In this document: positions 8,581 to 17,357 of the stretch, in pieces
Layout: each line of letters starts with the position of its first letter
Numbering within the stretch: position 1 is the stretch's first letter
Assembly: GCF_010378095.1 (NCBI RefSeq)
Contig: NZ_WNJL01000037.1
Location: 508,915 to 572,914 of the forward strand
Origin: Acidithiobacillus ferrianus
Lineage (GTDB): Bacteria > Pseudomonadota > Gammaproteobacteria > Acidithiobacillales > Acidithiobacillaceae
Direction of reading: 5' to 3'
DNA length: 64,000 nt
Program-made: the position numbers and the translations under genes
The notes under the pieces: generated by a model
Database searches by the model: none
What the model was told of the DNA's origin: nothing
Seen by the model: only the letters and a program-made list of their open reading frames with translations

Positions 8581-8991
8581 TCAACCGAGATGAAAGCCCA
8601 CCACCTTGCCTTGGGTTTCCGTCATTTGCATGAGCAGTTGCCGACCATTATGAAGCGTGACGCGCCAGACGTAGCTGCTATAGGCGCCATCCTGTAGATG
8701 CGTCACGTAATTGGCATGCCAACCCTTCTGGAGTTGTAATTTACGGTCAAGAGTATTCGCCATGCGGGAAAAACGCCGCGCGGAAAGGCCGTTCAGGAAT
8801 GCGGTGTCGGCATCTTCGGTCCATAGGGGATAATTTTTGTGCGTCAGCGCCGCCATGAGGCGATCAAACTGCTGTTGATTCTGTCTCGGAGCCATAACGG
8901 CGCAGGACGGTTCGGAGGCGGCTAATGCAGGAGTCGCCGTCAGTAAAGTGGTGGTGGCCGCGACTGCGCGAATTATAAAGCGAATTCTCAT
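8581..8991 (-). CDS. periplasmic hypothetical protein
   Basis: 136 aa with a clear Sec signal peptide (MRIRFIIRAVAATTTLLTA, cleavage after ALA). The mature part contains QQQFDRLMAALTHKNYPLW and ends in beta strands with VWRVTLHNGRQLLMQMTET. GGGGAT precedes the ATG. The family is not recognised. A decayed paralogue with QQQFNQTMTALVHKNYALW lies at 50030-50232, so this was a duplicated or mobile gene family. It is transcribed in the same direction as, and 18 bp downstream of, the Slp lipoprotein gene, probably as one operon. Confidence 0.7.
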   Translation of the reverse strand: MRIRFIIRAVAATTTLLTATPALAASEPSCAVMAPRQNQQQFDRLMAALTHKNYPLWTEDADTAFLNGLSARRFSRMANTLDRKLQLQKGWHANYVTHLQDGAYSSYVWRVTLHNGRQLLMQMTETQGKVVGFHLG

Positions 8992-9009
8992 AAAGCCATC
9001 CCCTTTGTG

Positions 9010-9552
9010 TCACCAGCCGGGCCAATACCCCCAGCCGGGGCCATACCACCAGCCCGGGAAGTAGCCGAAGCCGCCGCCCATATAAACCTGCTCCCGAATC
9101 TGTGGCCGTGGCGGCCGGATGGGCCAGAGATAAACCGTGCTGGCCGCGAGGGTCGGATAGGCGTAATTGAACTGCCCGATCTTGCGATGCGCTATGCCTT
9201 CCACCCGTCCGATGAAAGTGATCTCACGGCCGGAGCGATACAACATGGGGTCATAGAAGCCGGGTGCGCAGGCCAGGAAGCGACCGATATGCGCTTCTCC
9301 CCGCTCCGGCTCCGGTCGACCATCACGGCGCAGGGGTTCCCCCAGCACCGTAAAGCAAGTCTCGCGCGCTTCGGGTTGGGTTTCGATCAATTTCCCTCCC
9401 CAACGGACCTGCCTTCCCTGAGCGGTGCCCGATTGCGCGGCCAGGGGTGAAATATCCGGGAATGTCCCGCTGACGGGGGTTACTGTGGCACATCCCGACA
9501 GCAATACCACGCCCGCGAGCGCCGATAGCGCGAATAGACTATCCTTCAACAT
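9010..9552 (-). CDS. slp: Slp-family outer-membrane lipoprotein
   Basis: 180 aa with lipobox LLSGC near residue 20 and an AAGGAG ribosome site. Slp-family features: the opening VSGTFPDISPLAAQ, the central VRWGGKLIETQPEARETCF, and a later ITFIGRVEGIAHRKIGQFNY. Slp proteins are starvation- or acid-inducible outer-membrane lipoproteins of unclear mechanism. The C-terminus is unusual, an aromatic Gly/Trp/Pro-rich tail (GYFPGWWYGPGWGYWPGW) resembling YXWGXW lipoproteins such as the one at 33305-33646. Confidence 0.88.
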   Translation of the reverse strand: MLKDSLFALSALAGVVLLSGCATVTPVSGTFPDISPLAAQSGTAQGRQVRWGGKLIETQPEARETCFTVLGEPLRRDGRPEPERGEAHIGRFLACAPGFYDPMLYRSGREITFIGRVEGIAHRKIGQFNYAYPTLAASTVYLWPIRPPRPQIREQVYMGGGFGYFPGWWYGPGWGYWPGW

Positions 9553-9669
9553 CGAGGCTACTCCTTGAAATGCAAATGTTTGCGCTCGTTGTGGGCGGCA
9601 TGCGCCTTGGACAAAGAGTAATGTCCGAAGGGGCAGTCCGGTCAGCTCAGTCAGCCTCAGCCGAGGGAA

Positions 9670-9873
9670 CTAAGCATTAGACCAAAATTCAGTAATTCTG
9701 TTCACGACATGCGGTTGCTTACTGTCTGCATAAGGTGATGTATGAAGTTGAGAAATTGTAAGCACAAAGCGACCGTCGGCCACGGCTACTTCCACAATGG
9801 CACATGGTTTCTGCCCCCCCAACAACCGCCTCCCTCCGTCGACTGCAACACTAAAACACCGCATGTCATTCAA
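9670..9873 (-). CDS. possible small ORF downstream of the TPR sulfotransferase
   Basis: 67 codons from a TTG that overlaps the end of the upstream sulfotransferase gene. The composition is plausible for a small beta-rich protein (CAIVEVAVADGRFVLTISQL), but no family is recognised and no ribosome site is evident. The rest of 9553-9865 holds nothing else that I can see. It may be a translated tail or non-coding. Confidence 0.25.
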   Translation of the reverse strand: MNDMRCFSVAVDGGRRLLGGQKPCAIVEVAVADGRFVLTISQLHTSPYADSKQPHVVNRITEFWSNA

Positions 9874-11521
9874 AGTCTATAATGTCCTGATACAAATGCC
9901 ACCGCCCTATCGCGGTGCGGTAAAGTGGCTGCTTGACTTGCGCGTAGCTCGAAGTGATGCAGGCCGTATTCAGCTCATGAAATCTTGTGAAATCATAGTT
10001 GGGAATTATTCCGATAAATTTAGAAATCTCCGGCATCACAGATGTGGGATAATAAACCAGACGTTCATACTCTATCGTTATGATATTTTCTGGAAACAGT
10101 AGCTTCCATCTATTCATAATCTCAATATGGGCACGGAACTGAAAAATAATATCAGAAATAGTAAACTTATATGGATGATTCCCGGAAAAGTTGTGTGCAA
10201 AACAAGAAAGCGCAACGTCTCTATAATCTCTAACAACATGAATAATTCTGGCGTCAGGAAACAATTTCACAATGAGTGGAACAAACTGATAATTGAATAA
10301 CATTTTATCAGCATGCTTTAGATTCCCTCCCACCAAACGATAGGCCGCTTTCAATCTCGTCGCCAAAGATAACACTGAGTTTTTATTTAAGTCATCTAAA
10401 AATCCAAGGTAGTTAACAACGTCACCGTTGCTGATCTGGCGGACGACACGGCCTACATAGCCTGGCTCCCCGTGTCCGAATATCTCTCCACTTTTGACAA
10501 GCATCTTTTCAATCAGAGAAGAGCCGGCTCTCGGCATGCCTACTATAAAAATATTTTCTCTATTATTGTTTATTCCACATATATTATTTGGCTCATATCT
10601 CATACACCTACCAACAAACATGGATACGGCAGATCGGTCATAACGCTCAACACAGGCAGAAGAGTTCGCCTTAATATAAAATGAATATGCCTCTTCAAAA
10701 TTTCCTAGTTTGTCAGCTAAGTCACCCAAGATAAATATTAGTGAGCTTCTATCTTGGCTTGACAATAGGAATAATTCATTTTTTGTAAGCCATTCTTTTA
10801 TTCCATTAAATGAAGAACGTCTGGTGCTTGTATCGCAATGCATAGCTGCACGTCCGTAGGCCAATGCTACTGCATGTAGATCAGTATTTGGCATGAGCCG
10901 CTCTACAGTCGCGAACGCCTCCTGATATTTTCCCTGTCTTTCCAATGCAAAAGAGCGCAACGCAGCGACTCGGTCAGAATCCCCATGGCGATTTACAATA
11001 TGGTCCAACAAAGAAATTGCTGAATCCGGATGGCCAGCGTTACTCAAAAGTGATACCTTGAGATATTTGGCTTCCACGTTGGCATCATTAACGATAATAG
11101 ACCTATCTATAAAAGCTAAAGCATCCTCACGTTTGCCAGCGACATCCGCACAAACAGCAAGCAACATGAGCACCTGATCATTGTCTGCGTCGCTAGCCAA
11201 CAATGGCAGCAATATCGCTTCGGATTTTCCATAGTGCCCCAGCATTTGATAGGATCTTGCTAACTGCAACGCAAACTTTAAACTATTTGGAACGCTTACA
11301 TGCGCCCTGTTAAATATAATTGCCGCTTCTTTAAATAATAAATTTTTATAGTAAATCATCCCAAGTAAAAAAAACCACTCAGCATCGACATTTTTGTGCG
11401 CCCGCAGATAGTCTATAGCGATTGCTTCCGCTTGACCAACATCCCTACTTCGCAACGCTCGATCAACTTCAAAAAAGACCAAGTTATTGACCTCGACAGT
11501 TATTTCAGGCATTGCTGACAA
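9866..11521 (-). CDS. TPR-repeat sulfotransferase
   Basis: 551 aa. Residues of about 30-270 are tetratricopeptide-like helix pairs (WFFLLGMIYYKNLLFKEAAI, ALQLARSYQMLGHYGKSEAI, ALRSFALERQGKYQEAFATV). From about residue 320 a sulfotransferase domain begins with the PAPS loop IFIVGMPRAGSSLIEKML, and the 3'-phosphate motif is IIHVVRDYRDVALSCF. This fusion is common in proteobacteria and modifies proteins or glycans of unknown identity. Codon use is AT-richer than its neighbours, suggesting separate acquisition. It follows a TonB receptor gene by about 90 bp with a weak terminator between them. Confidence 0.85.
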   Translation of the reverse strand: MSAMPEITVEVNNLVFFEVDRALRSRDVGQAEAIAIDYLRAHKNVDAEWFFLLGMIYYKNLLFKEAAIIFNRAHVSVPNSLKFALQLARSYQMLGHYGKSEAILLPLLASDADNDQVLMLLAVCADVAGKREDALAFIDRSIIVNDANVEAKYLKVSLLSNAGHPDSAISLLDHIVNRHGDSDRVAALRSFALERQGKYQEAFATVERLMPNTDLHAVALAYGRAAMHCDTSTRRSSFNGIKEWLTKNELFLLSSQDRSSLIFILGDLADKLGNFEEAYSFYIKANSSACVERYDRSAVSMFVGRCMRYEPNNICGINNNRENIFIVGMPRAGSSLIEKMLVKSGEIFGHGEPGYVGRVVRQISNGDVVNYLGFLDDLNKNSVLSLATRLKAAYRLVGGNLKHADKMLFNYQFVPLIVKLFPDARIIHVVRDYRDVALSCFAHNFSGNHPYKFTISDIIFQFRAHIEIMNRWKLLFPENIITIEYERLVYYPTSVMPEISKFIGIIPNYDFTRFHELNTACITSSYAQVKQPLYRTAIGRWHLYQDIIDFE

Positions 11522-11559
11522 TAAACCTCTCTTTCAGAGCCAATAAAATCCCTGAAAGG

Positions 11560-11582
11560 CCCGCCCCTAAAAATGAGGCGGG
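11560..11582 (-). terminator. weak hairpin after TonB receptor gene
   Basis: On the minus strand CCCGCCTC-ATTTTTA-GGGGCGGG forms an 8-bp stem with one wobble pair, with a short T-rich tract (ATTTTATT) about 12 nt further on. It lies between the receptor stop (11610) and the sulfotransferase start (11521). Confidence 0.4.
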
Positions 11583-11609
11583 AATCATAACGTAACAATT
11601 AGACAAGCT

Positions 11610-14003
11610 TTAGAACGCGAAACTTAGCGTACCAAACACTGCTCTGGGCGCGCCCGGATTGACAATTTCATAGCCCGCGGTATTTGTGTTAAAATACCCG
11701 CCGCCAGTAATGTCAGCAGTAGAATTATATTCTCTGTTGAATAAGTTGGTAACGTTCAGTGAGAATGCAGTGTACCGAATTCCAGGTATCAGTCCATTAA
11801 GAGCACTCGTTCGCGCATCAAGTTCCATGTTGACCACATTGTAGCCGCCAATCTTTTGGTGGAATGAAGGTGCGCCATCATTATTATTGAAGATGAATTG
11901 CGCCCCGTAATATTGATCAAAAATTGTTGCAGATACCCTGCTCCGTACAAAGTTGAGATACTTACTGTAGGTCACACCAATATTCGCAGTCACGTCAGGT
12001 GTCGCAGAAACCGGAGCTCCATTATACGATTGATTATCTGCAGTAGAAAAATACTGAGTATAATAAGCGTGAATGAATCCAACGTTGGAAAACATCGACC
12101 AGTTATGATTAATCTTTGCGTCCAACGATAGATTGACGCCATTAAGAATCGCATTCCCGTAACTGAAAATGGTATACAACGGGTTCGTGGGTGACGTAAC
12201 AGGAATCGTCTCATTGCTCAGTTGATCGTGAAAATAGTTTGCGTCAGCGAACACATCGTCAAGTCCTAAAAAACCCTTTTGATGAAACTTGACGCCTGCT
12301 TCATAATCGTCACTTTTCACCGGATACAAAGTTCCCAGCTCCGTTAGAGGACCAGCAGCCGCATTGAAGTTTCCGGCTGTTGGATTTTGATAGGTCACTG
12401 AATAATTTCCATAAATGGCAATGTTACTTAGCAGCTTATAATTGACACCAAAGGATGGCTCCCACCTCTGGTATTCTTTAGCAAGGCTGGGAGATGTACT
12501 GTATGATGCATTTGGGTACTCTGCGGCTATAGACGGTGCATTTTGAAAAAAATGCGTTTGGAAATCCATGAAATCTAGGCCAGGAACAATGGTGAGGCCA
12601 GGCAGCGGTGTGATACGATCCTGCAGGAACCCCGATGCGTAGGTTTCTACGTAGTTATGATTCGTAATTGAAGTCGGATTCCCCGGATAAGGGTTTCCAT
12701 CGATGCCAGGGATAGGATTACCTGTTAGACTATTACCGCCAAACCCATTCACGTAGGTATTCCCTGCGATGACATATCCGCCGAATGCTACTCTGTTCAT
12801 GGGCAAGTGAACCCCGAAATCTAATTTGTCTCCATAGGTGTTCGTGTGCCAATATGTTACTTCGGCTCCGGAGTTGCTATTCGGCGGATAAAAATTATTG
12901 ACTCCGTAATGGTTCAGTACGCTATTCCTGTACCACATTTCGTTCGTTAAATTAACATTACTGGCTATTTTAAGCCGTTGGCGGCCATATAGAAGAAACA
13001 TGTGATCCTGGTCAATCTTATGCCAGACAGATGTGGGTAGCGTCGAATAAAAGCCTGTCGAACTCTGGCTGTATGGCGTACCATTGGGTAAACCGCTGAG
13101 GGTTACGCCGGGGATTGGTGACAAAGGGATTTGGTTGGGTCTGTATGATTTGGCGTCGACGTAGTAAGCACCGAAGCTGTAGCTATTGCCGTGATAGTGT
13201 TTTCTAAGCTTGAAAAATAGCTCCTCACTGTGGTTGGGTAGATATGAACCTGTTCTGAAACTGTGGCCATGCGCGTAAGCGCCGGCGATGACCGCAGACC
13301 AACCATCAAATCTTCCTGTATCCGCAGATGCCGATACAATTTTAGATCCAAAACTTCCATAGGAGAAGGCCGCCTTTGCTTTGGCGTGACGACTCGGCTG
13401 CACCGGAAGAAAATTAATAGTGCCCCCAATACTGTCAAACCATCTACTTCTGGGGTTCCCAGGGCCATATATGGTGTTGATGCCGGAAATAAGCGACCCT
13501 ATGGGTGTTTCTACGGTGTGAAAGCTTTTTCCCTCATCCAGATTTTGGATGGGGATGCCGTCGAACAATCCTGTGATTCCGTTATATTCCAAATTTCCAC
13601 TATAACTCGTGACACCGACTTGTATGCCCCGTATTGAAATTGTGGATCTGTTCGAGACACCCGTACCATCTGGGCCGCTTAAGTACACTCCAGGTTGTAT
13701 GCTCAATGCCGCTGTGGAGCTGGCGTTTGGGCCGAAAATTTTAGCCTGTTTGGACGTCACTCTGGCTACACTTTGAGTCGAATTAAATATTTGATCGTTG
13801 GTTAAGAGTTTGCTCGAGAAGGATGAGCCTGCAGTTTTTTTCTTTTCGGGGTTTTTTGCCGTCTTTTTTACGTTACCAACATAATTGCCCTTTGTCGGTT
13901 GTATTGGTTTTGTTTGTGCATTGGCATCCCCTGCATAAAGAAGTACTGCGGTGGTGATGACAGCCAGCGCCAACGCTGGTTGTGGTTTATTTTTTTGCGA
14001 CAT
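11610..14003 (-). CDS. TonB-dependent outer-membrane receptor (TBDR 1)
   Basis: 797 aa with a signal peptide (LALAVITTAVLLYAGDANAQ). The plug domain has the family hallmarks ISIRGIQVGVTSYSGN, LFDGIPIQNL and INTIYGPGNPRSRWFDSIG, and a 22-strand barrel follows, ending in the outer-membrane signature FGTLSFAF. Such receptors import scarce ligands using energy from TonB-ExbBD. It belongs to the same subfamily as the receptors at 23950-26247 and 26440-28827 (shared YGPGNPxxRWxDSxGGT and GAPRAVxG ends). A Pho-box-like region precedes it (14070-14116). The ligand is unknown; an organophosphate is suggested by neighbourhood. AAGGAAA precedes ATG 14003. Confidence 0.9.
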   Translation of the reverse strand: MSQKNKPQPALALAVITTAVLLYAGDANAQTKPIQPTKGNYVGNVKKTAKNPEKKKTAGSSFSSKLLTNDQIFNSTQSVARVTSKQAKIFGPNASSTAALSIQPGVYLSGPDGTGVSNRSTISIRGIQVGVTSYSGNLEYNGITGLFDGIPIQNLDEGKSFHTVETPIGSLISGINTIYGPGNPRSRWFDSIGGTINFLPVQPSRHAKAKAAFSYGSFGSKIVSASADTGRFDGWSAVIAGAYAHGHSFRTGSYLPNHSEELFFKLRKHYHGNSYSFGAYYVDAKSYRPNQIPLSPIPGVTLSGLPNGTPYSQSSTGFYSTLPTSVWHKIDQDHMFLLYGRQRLKIASNVNLTNEMWYRNSVLNHYGVNNFYPPNSNSGAEVTYWHTNTYGDKLDFGVHLPMNRVAFGGYVIAGNTYVNGFGGNSLTGNPIPGIDGNPYPGNPTSITNHNYVETYASGFLQDRITPLPGLTIVPGLDFMDFQTHFFQNAPSIAAEYPNASYSTSPSLAKEYQRWEPSFGVNYKLLSNIAIYGNYSVTYQNPTAGNFNAAAGPLTELGTLYPVKSDDYEAGVKFHQKGFLGLDDVFADANYFHDQLSNETIPVTSPTNPLYTIFSYGNAILNGVNLSLDAKINHNWSMFSNVGFIHAYYTQYFSTADNQSYNGAPVSATPDVTANIGVTYSKYLNFVRSRVSATIFDQYYGAQFIFNNNDGAPSFHQKIGGYNVVNMELDARTSALNGLIPGIRYTAFSLNVTNLFNREYNSTADITGGGYFNTNTAGYEIVNPGAPRAVFGTLSFAF

Positions 14004-14069
14004 TGCGATTTCCTTATAGTGACTTATGGTAACTCGCTAGAGAATATCAGACTAATGTTACAGGAGTGC

Positions 14070-14116
14070 GTCACTGAGGTGACCTAAATATTTTTATTGA
14101 TTACATTAACATGACG
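14070..14116 (-). promoter_or_regulatory. Pho-box-like repeats and 14-bp palindrome before TBDR 1
   Basis: Read on the minus strand, CGTCAT (14116-14111) and TGTAAT (14105-14100) lie 11 bp apart. Downstream is the palindrome GTCACCTCAGTGAC (14083-14070). The identical 14-mer occurs at 30842-30855 ahead of the regulator/exbB operon, which argues for a shared regulator. Confidence 0.55.
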
Positions 14117-14149
14117 TAAACGGATCGCTTGGGATATTTTTCAGGATAG

Positions 14150-14640
14150 CTAATCACGAGTTCTTGGTCTTTTCCCCGTCCATGCGGCATACAGCACCGG
14201 GGCCAACCATAAGCTCATCACCGTTCTCAGTGTCAGTCCACCCATGACTGAGATGGCCAGGGGCTGCAGCAGGTCGGTTCCGCGCCCGATGCCGATGGCG
14301 AGGGGCAGAAAGTCGAAAACATCGGCCAGCATTCGTCATCAGGATGGGCCGCTGGCGCTGACGGGCAGCAAACGCTACGCTGGCAGCTTTTGGATGGTTC
14401 CCATCCAACTGGCGAGCACGGGCGAAGATCAGGATTACGTTGTTCACGGCGATGACGAAGACCAGCAAAATTCCCAGAAATGCCGTGCCGTCCAGTGACG
14501 TATGGGTGATCATCAACAGAATCAGTGCCCACGACGCCGCCAGCGCTATGGGAAAAATCGCCACCGTCGCCGCTTTCTGGCTGCCGAACTGAAAACCTAG
14601 CAGAATCAGCAGCACGCAGACTGAAATACCTGCGGCTGGG
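14150..14640 (-). pseudogene. RND efflux pump C-terminal remnant
   Basis: The frame from about 14635 to 14335 encodes the last membrane helices of an RND (HAE/AcrB-like) pump: VLLILLGFQFGSQKAATV, FPIALAASWALILLMITHT, LGILLVFVIAVNNVILIFAR, then RPILMTNAG. A frameshift near 14330 moves the final part (FDFLPLAIGIGRGTDLLQPL, then LRTVMSLWLAPVLYAAW) into another frame. Everything N-terminal to the last helices is gone. It abuts a TolC-family N-terminus (14606-14755). Confidence 0.8.
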
Positions 14641-14755
14641 TACTACACAGAGCTTCTGAAATAGCTTGGGGCAGGGTGAGGGAAACTCCATCTGCAGCCG
14701 CGACACTTGGCAAAATGCACACTATGAGAACCGTTAAATATATATGAAATATCAA
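14606..14755 (-). pseudogene. TolC-family outer-membrane factor, N-terminal remnant
   Basis: From a TTG at 14755 the frame gives a signal peptide (YLTVLIVCILPSVAAADG) followed by VSLTLPQAISEALCSTQPQ, the classic first helix of TolC-like efflux proteins (L-x-AI-x-AL-x-x-P). The frame then enters RND sequence out of frame and stops. This looks like a deletion that joined the 5' end of an outer-membrane factor gene to the 3' end of an RND pump gene. Not recognisable by simple ORF size. Confidence 0.65.
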
Positions 14756-14819
14756 TGTACATTATCCACAGCCAATCAGTCTGGCATTGATTTGCAGTCT
14801 GCAACGGCATTATCACGAA

Positions 14820-15365
14820 TCAGTTGCTGAAATTGTGCCGACGTACACAGATCGTGTCCGGGCCTTCATGACATCCAGGCATGAGACCAGCAGTCACCAC
14901 AGGTTTGTAATAACGTTTCTGTAGTACTGCGTTGCGCATCTCTTCTAACTTGAAATAGAAAATACGTAGCCCGATATACCTTTGCCCATTCGCTTCTTGA
15001 AGAAGTTCAAAAGCTAACTCCATATCCGGAGGGCTCGATCAGGGTGCGCGATAAGCTGATAACGTAGATGCAGCATCCCAAAAACTTCTGAAAGATTAAC
15101 ATCATGACCTATTAAAATCAACATGTTTGCACGAGATAAGAACTCGGAACTTGAGATGGTGCCTGATATCTATTAGTAGACCCGAGGAGGCTGACAATCA
15201 ACTTCATGACTGGCGTAGCTCCGTGCCGTGCATAATAATGATCCTCTCGCGCTATCCTGGCATACAGATTCCGAAGATACAGCATATGACTCATCACTTT
15301 CAATGAGCAAACCTTTCCCCATCCCACCTGATTGCACGGCGGCTCTTCGTCGGATCGAGTGGGTA
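14820..15365 (-). pseudogene. histidine acid phosphatase (phytase-like), C-terminal half of a split gene
   Basis: Three frames carry consecutive blocks of a histidine acid phosphatase: CNQVGWGKVCSLKVMSHMLY (about 15345), MLILIGHDVNLSEVFGMLHL with the catalytic HD (about 15100), then LAFELLQEANGQRYIGLRIF and the ending GLMPGCHEGPDTICV. The enzyme family hydrolyses phosphomonoesters such as phytate or glucose-1-phosphate in the periplasm. Two frameshifts lie near 15040 and 15115. The N-terminal half is at 18500-19217. The two halves join logically across the insert: ...ESFLMEWMESRA at 18500 continues with RSDEEPPCNQVGWG here. Confidence 0.8.
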
Positions 15366-15437
15366 GGGGGGTGGTAGAGGGCCGGGCCGAAAAGACATCA
15401 CCTGGTCGGCGGACGCTCCCGTCGACGGCTGCGCAGG

Positions 15438-15522
15438 CACAAAAACTTTATCAACATGGCCTACCTGATCCTGGGTAAACAGGATCTCAGGCTACCCACT
15501 TAAAACGTCGAGGAACCCAGGA
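15438..15522 (+). mobile_element. ISL3-family transposase C-terminal remnant (copy A)
   Basis: HKNFINMAYLILGKQDLRLP and its stop at 15501 are the end of an ISL3 transposase, followed by AAACGTCGAGGAACC, probably the IS end. A nearly identical, longer copy in the same orientation lies at 18290-18503. 15504-15633 holds nothing else. Confidence 0.75.
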
Positions 15523-15633
15523 AGTTTTACAGATTGAGCCTTTCCCGCGATTTTCTCCTTACGTCATCTCAAAATCGCGAGATAGCCGAAAACTCGCGGG
15601 AGACTTCTGAGCGATTATCGTCCCTCCGCCCGC

Positions 15634-15939
15634 TCACTTGTCAGGTGTTCTGTGATGCTGTGCCCAAGTCTTGGCAGCCAATTGGGTGTAGGTGGCTTTT
15701 TGTGCGGGATTGAGCAATGCATAGCCTTGGAGATGGTAAGGAACCATTTCCCATCCTAATCGCATTTCTGCTTTCCCAACGCGGATGATGTCACCTTTTA
15801 TCGTTGCCAAGGTCGGATGTGCGGTAGCGGCGTCCTTTTCGTACTTGTCATATGCGTGCTGCAGTGCCCTGTCATCCTCGATGGTGTGCATAGCCATCTC
15901 ATCCTTGATCTGGCTTTCCCTCTGGATTTGTCCGGGCAT
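15634..15939 (-). CDS. small Spy/CpxP-like protein without signal peptide
   Basis: 101 aa from ATG 15939 with AAGGA upstream. The C-terminal part YALLNPAQKATYTQLAAKTW resembles the LTxxQ helices of Spy/CpxP periplasmic chaperones, but there is no signal peptide and no second LTxxQ. It may be a truncated member or an unrelated helical protein. It lies in the insert that splits the phosphatase gene. Confidence 0.45.
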   Translation of the reverse strand: MPGQIQRESQIKDEMAMHTIEDDRALQHAYDKYEKDAATAHPTLATIKGDIIRVGKAEMRLGWEMVPYHLQGYALLNPAQKATYTQLAAKTWAQHHRTPDK

Positions 15940-16211
15940 TAGACAATCCTTATAACAGTAAATATCTCCAGGTAAAACTAGGAGATTTGGTTCGTGAACC
16001 GCTTAAAGCAGATTGAAGAGAAGCTAATACGCCTCCCAACCCACAGTCTAATCCAAGTCGGTTTCCTTTGCATAAAGGAGGTACAAAACGCGATATTTAG
16101 GAATCAGGCTGTGCCTGATCTCTTGATACCAATTTTCCAGTCTTCCCCACGCATGTGAGGGGAAGACGGGGGTTGCTGGGTGCTTACCATCGTTGCGTGA
16201 AGGGCGCACCC
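15940..16211. other. intergenic stretch with one hairpin
   Basis: No convincing gene. TCTTCCCC at 16141 and GGGGAAGA at 16161 form an 8-bp stem with a 10-nt loop. No T tract follows on either strand. Confidence 0.4.
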
Positions 16212-16598
16212 TTAATTGCCTACGTAACCAAATTCTCCGCGCCATTGTACATGTTTAATATCCAGACTCAGCCAGCGCGGCAGGAACGGTTCCACTCGCT
16301 TGATGGGGAAGGTTTGCAGATCGGGTACCGGTTGGTCGGATATCAGGCAGGTCTTCGTGCCGACGGCGCGGAACCCGATCCGTACTTGCTGCTCGCCGCC
16401 ATCAAGCAGGAGGGCGTCAGGATGTTCTGACTCCAGGAACAGCACCTGTTTGCGAATCATGCAACTGAACAGCAATTCGAGATGTACGAGCAATGGTGTC
16501 TCACGTTGCGCGAGCGCGCGTCGAGCGGCGGCGGTCAGGCGCAGTTCGATTGTACCGGCGAGTGTGCTGCTGGATTGCGCCGAGGTGACATCACTCAT
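16212..16598 (-). CDS. hypothetical protein, last gene of aldolase operon
   Basis: 128 aa from ATG 16598, which has GGAG upstream and overlaps the end of the CMD gene by 8 bp, so it is translationally coupled. It contains AGTIELRLTAAARRALAQRE near the start and IRKQVLFLESEHPDALLLDG centrally. No signal peptide or membrane segment. The family is not recognised. Being last in a class II aldolase/PadR/CMD operon suggests a role in the same catabolic or detoxification step. Confidence 0.65.
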   Translation of the reverse strand: MSDVTSAQSSSTLAGTIELRLTAAARRALAQRETPLLVHLELLFSCMIRKQVLFLESEHPDALLLDGGEQQVRIGFRAVGTKTCLISDQPVPDLQTFPIKRVEPFLPRWLSLDIKHVQWRGEFGYVGN

Positions 16599-16980
16599 TG
16601 GCGTTGTCTCCTGTGGATTCCCGCAGGGCCTGGCTGACCACTTGGACGCCCAGGTTGTAAGCCGGCATGCCGCCGACAATGGCTGCCGTTTCGCACACGC
16701 CGTGCAGCTCAGGCGCGTCTGCGCCTGCCTGGATTGCGGCACGTGCATGCAACAGAGCGGGTGCCTCACGGCCAAGTACCAGAAGCATACCCAGATGGAC
16801 AAGCTGCTGGGTTTTGCGTTCAAGCGGATTGTGATGGATTAACGTGTCGCGCAGGTGCTCGATGGCCTCGAGAGCGATCTCTCGGCCGGCCATGCGCGCC
16901 AGATCGATTCTCATGCGTACGCCATCGGGGATATATCCGAATAGTTCCTTGTAACGTGTCTCAACGGGAGTTTCATTCAT
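16591..16980 (-). CDS. carboxymuconolactone decarboxylase (AhpD-like) family protein
   Basis: 129 aa all-helical CMD fold. Family features are RYKELFGYIPDGVRMRIDLA, LVHLGMLLVLGREAPALLHA, and the terminal signature LHGVCETAAIVGGMPAYNLG. The peroxidatic CxxC pair of AhpD is absent (a single C in VCETA), so a peroxidase role is unlikely and a decarboxylase or accessory role is more likely. The start overlaps the padR stop (ATG/TGA overlap). Confidence 0.8.
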   Translation of the reverse strand: MNETPVETRYKELFGYIPDGVRMRIDLARMAGREIALEAIEHLRDTLIHHNPLERKTQQLVHLGMLLVLGREAPALLHARAAIQAGADAPELHGVCETAAIVGGMPAYNLGVQVVSQALRESTGDNANE

Positions 16981-17357
16981 TTAGCGGATTCCTTAAGTGC
17001 TCGTGCGTTGCGGGCCGGCAGCGCATCGTAGCGTTGGATAAAGAGATCGAAGGCTTGTCGGCGGCGCGCAATGTCCTCGCGCCAGTCTGCCAATTCGTCA
17101 AGACCCACTGGTGTGATCTGGTAAACGCGGCGTGCCGCTCCAGAACCGACAGTGCTCCACTCCGAACGCAATGTGCCGCGCGCCTCCATCTCCCGCAGCA
17201 GGCGGTACAGATTGCCGACATCCACTTTGAGCCCTTCCGGCAGCAATTTATTGATGCTGCGGTGAAGGGCCAGGCCATGTGTCGGCTCTTCTGCACAGAG
17301 GAGCAGCGCAAAACTTGCCAGGTGTCGGCCCTGGCGATTGGACTCTCTGGGTCTCAA
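16977..17357 (-). CDS. PadR-family transcriptional regulator
   Basis: 126 aa. The winged helix covers residues of about 20-95: SFALLLCAEEPTHGLALHRS, then VDVGNLYRLLREMEARGTLR and RRVYQITPVGLDELADWRED, the last two being the recognition helix and wing of PadR proteins. PadR regulators respond to small aromatic or lipophilic ligands and usually repress their neighbours. It overlaps the aldolase stop by 4 bp, so it probably autoregulates this operon. Confidence 0.85.
   Translation of the reverse strand: MRPRESNRQGRHLASFALLLCAEEPTHGLALHRSINKLLPEGLKVDVGNLYRLLREMEARGTLRSEWSTVGSGAARRVYQITPVGLDELADWREDIARRRQAFDLFIQRYDALPARNARALKESAK

Noticed and set aside
15995..16158. Small plus-strand ORF with a good ribosome site (GGAGATTTGGTTC then GTG)
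   Set aside because: The reading frame does not stay open: it stops after about ten codons.
16140..16170. Single sequence resembling a type I-E CRISPR repeat (CTTCCCCACGCATGTG with inverted GGGG)
   Set aside because: Only one copy, with no spacer-repeat series and no cas genes anywhere in the window. Treated as a plain hairpin.
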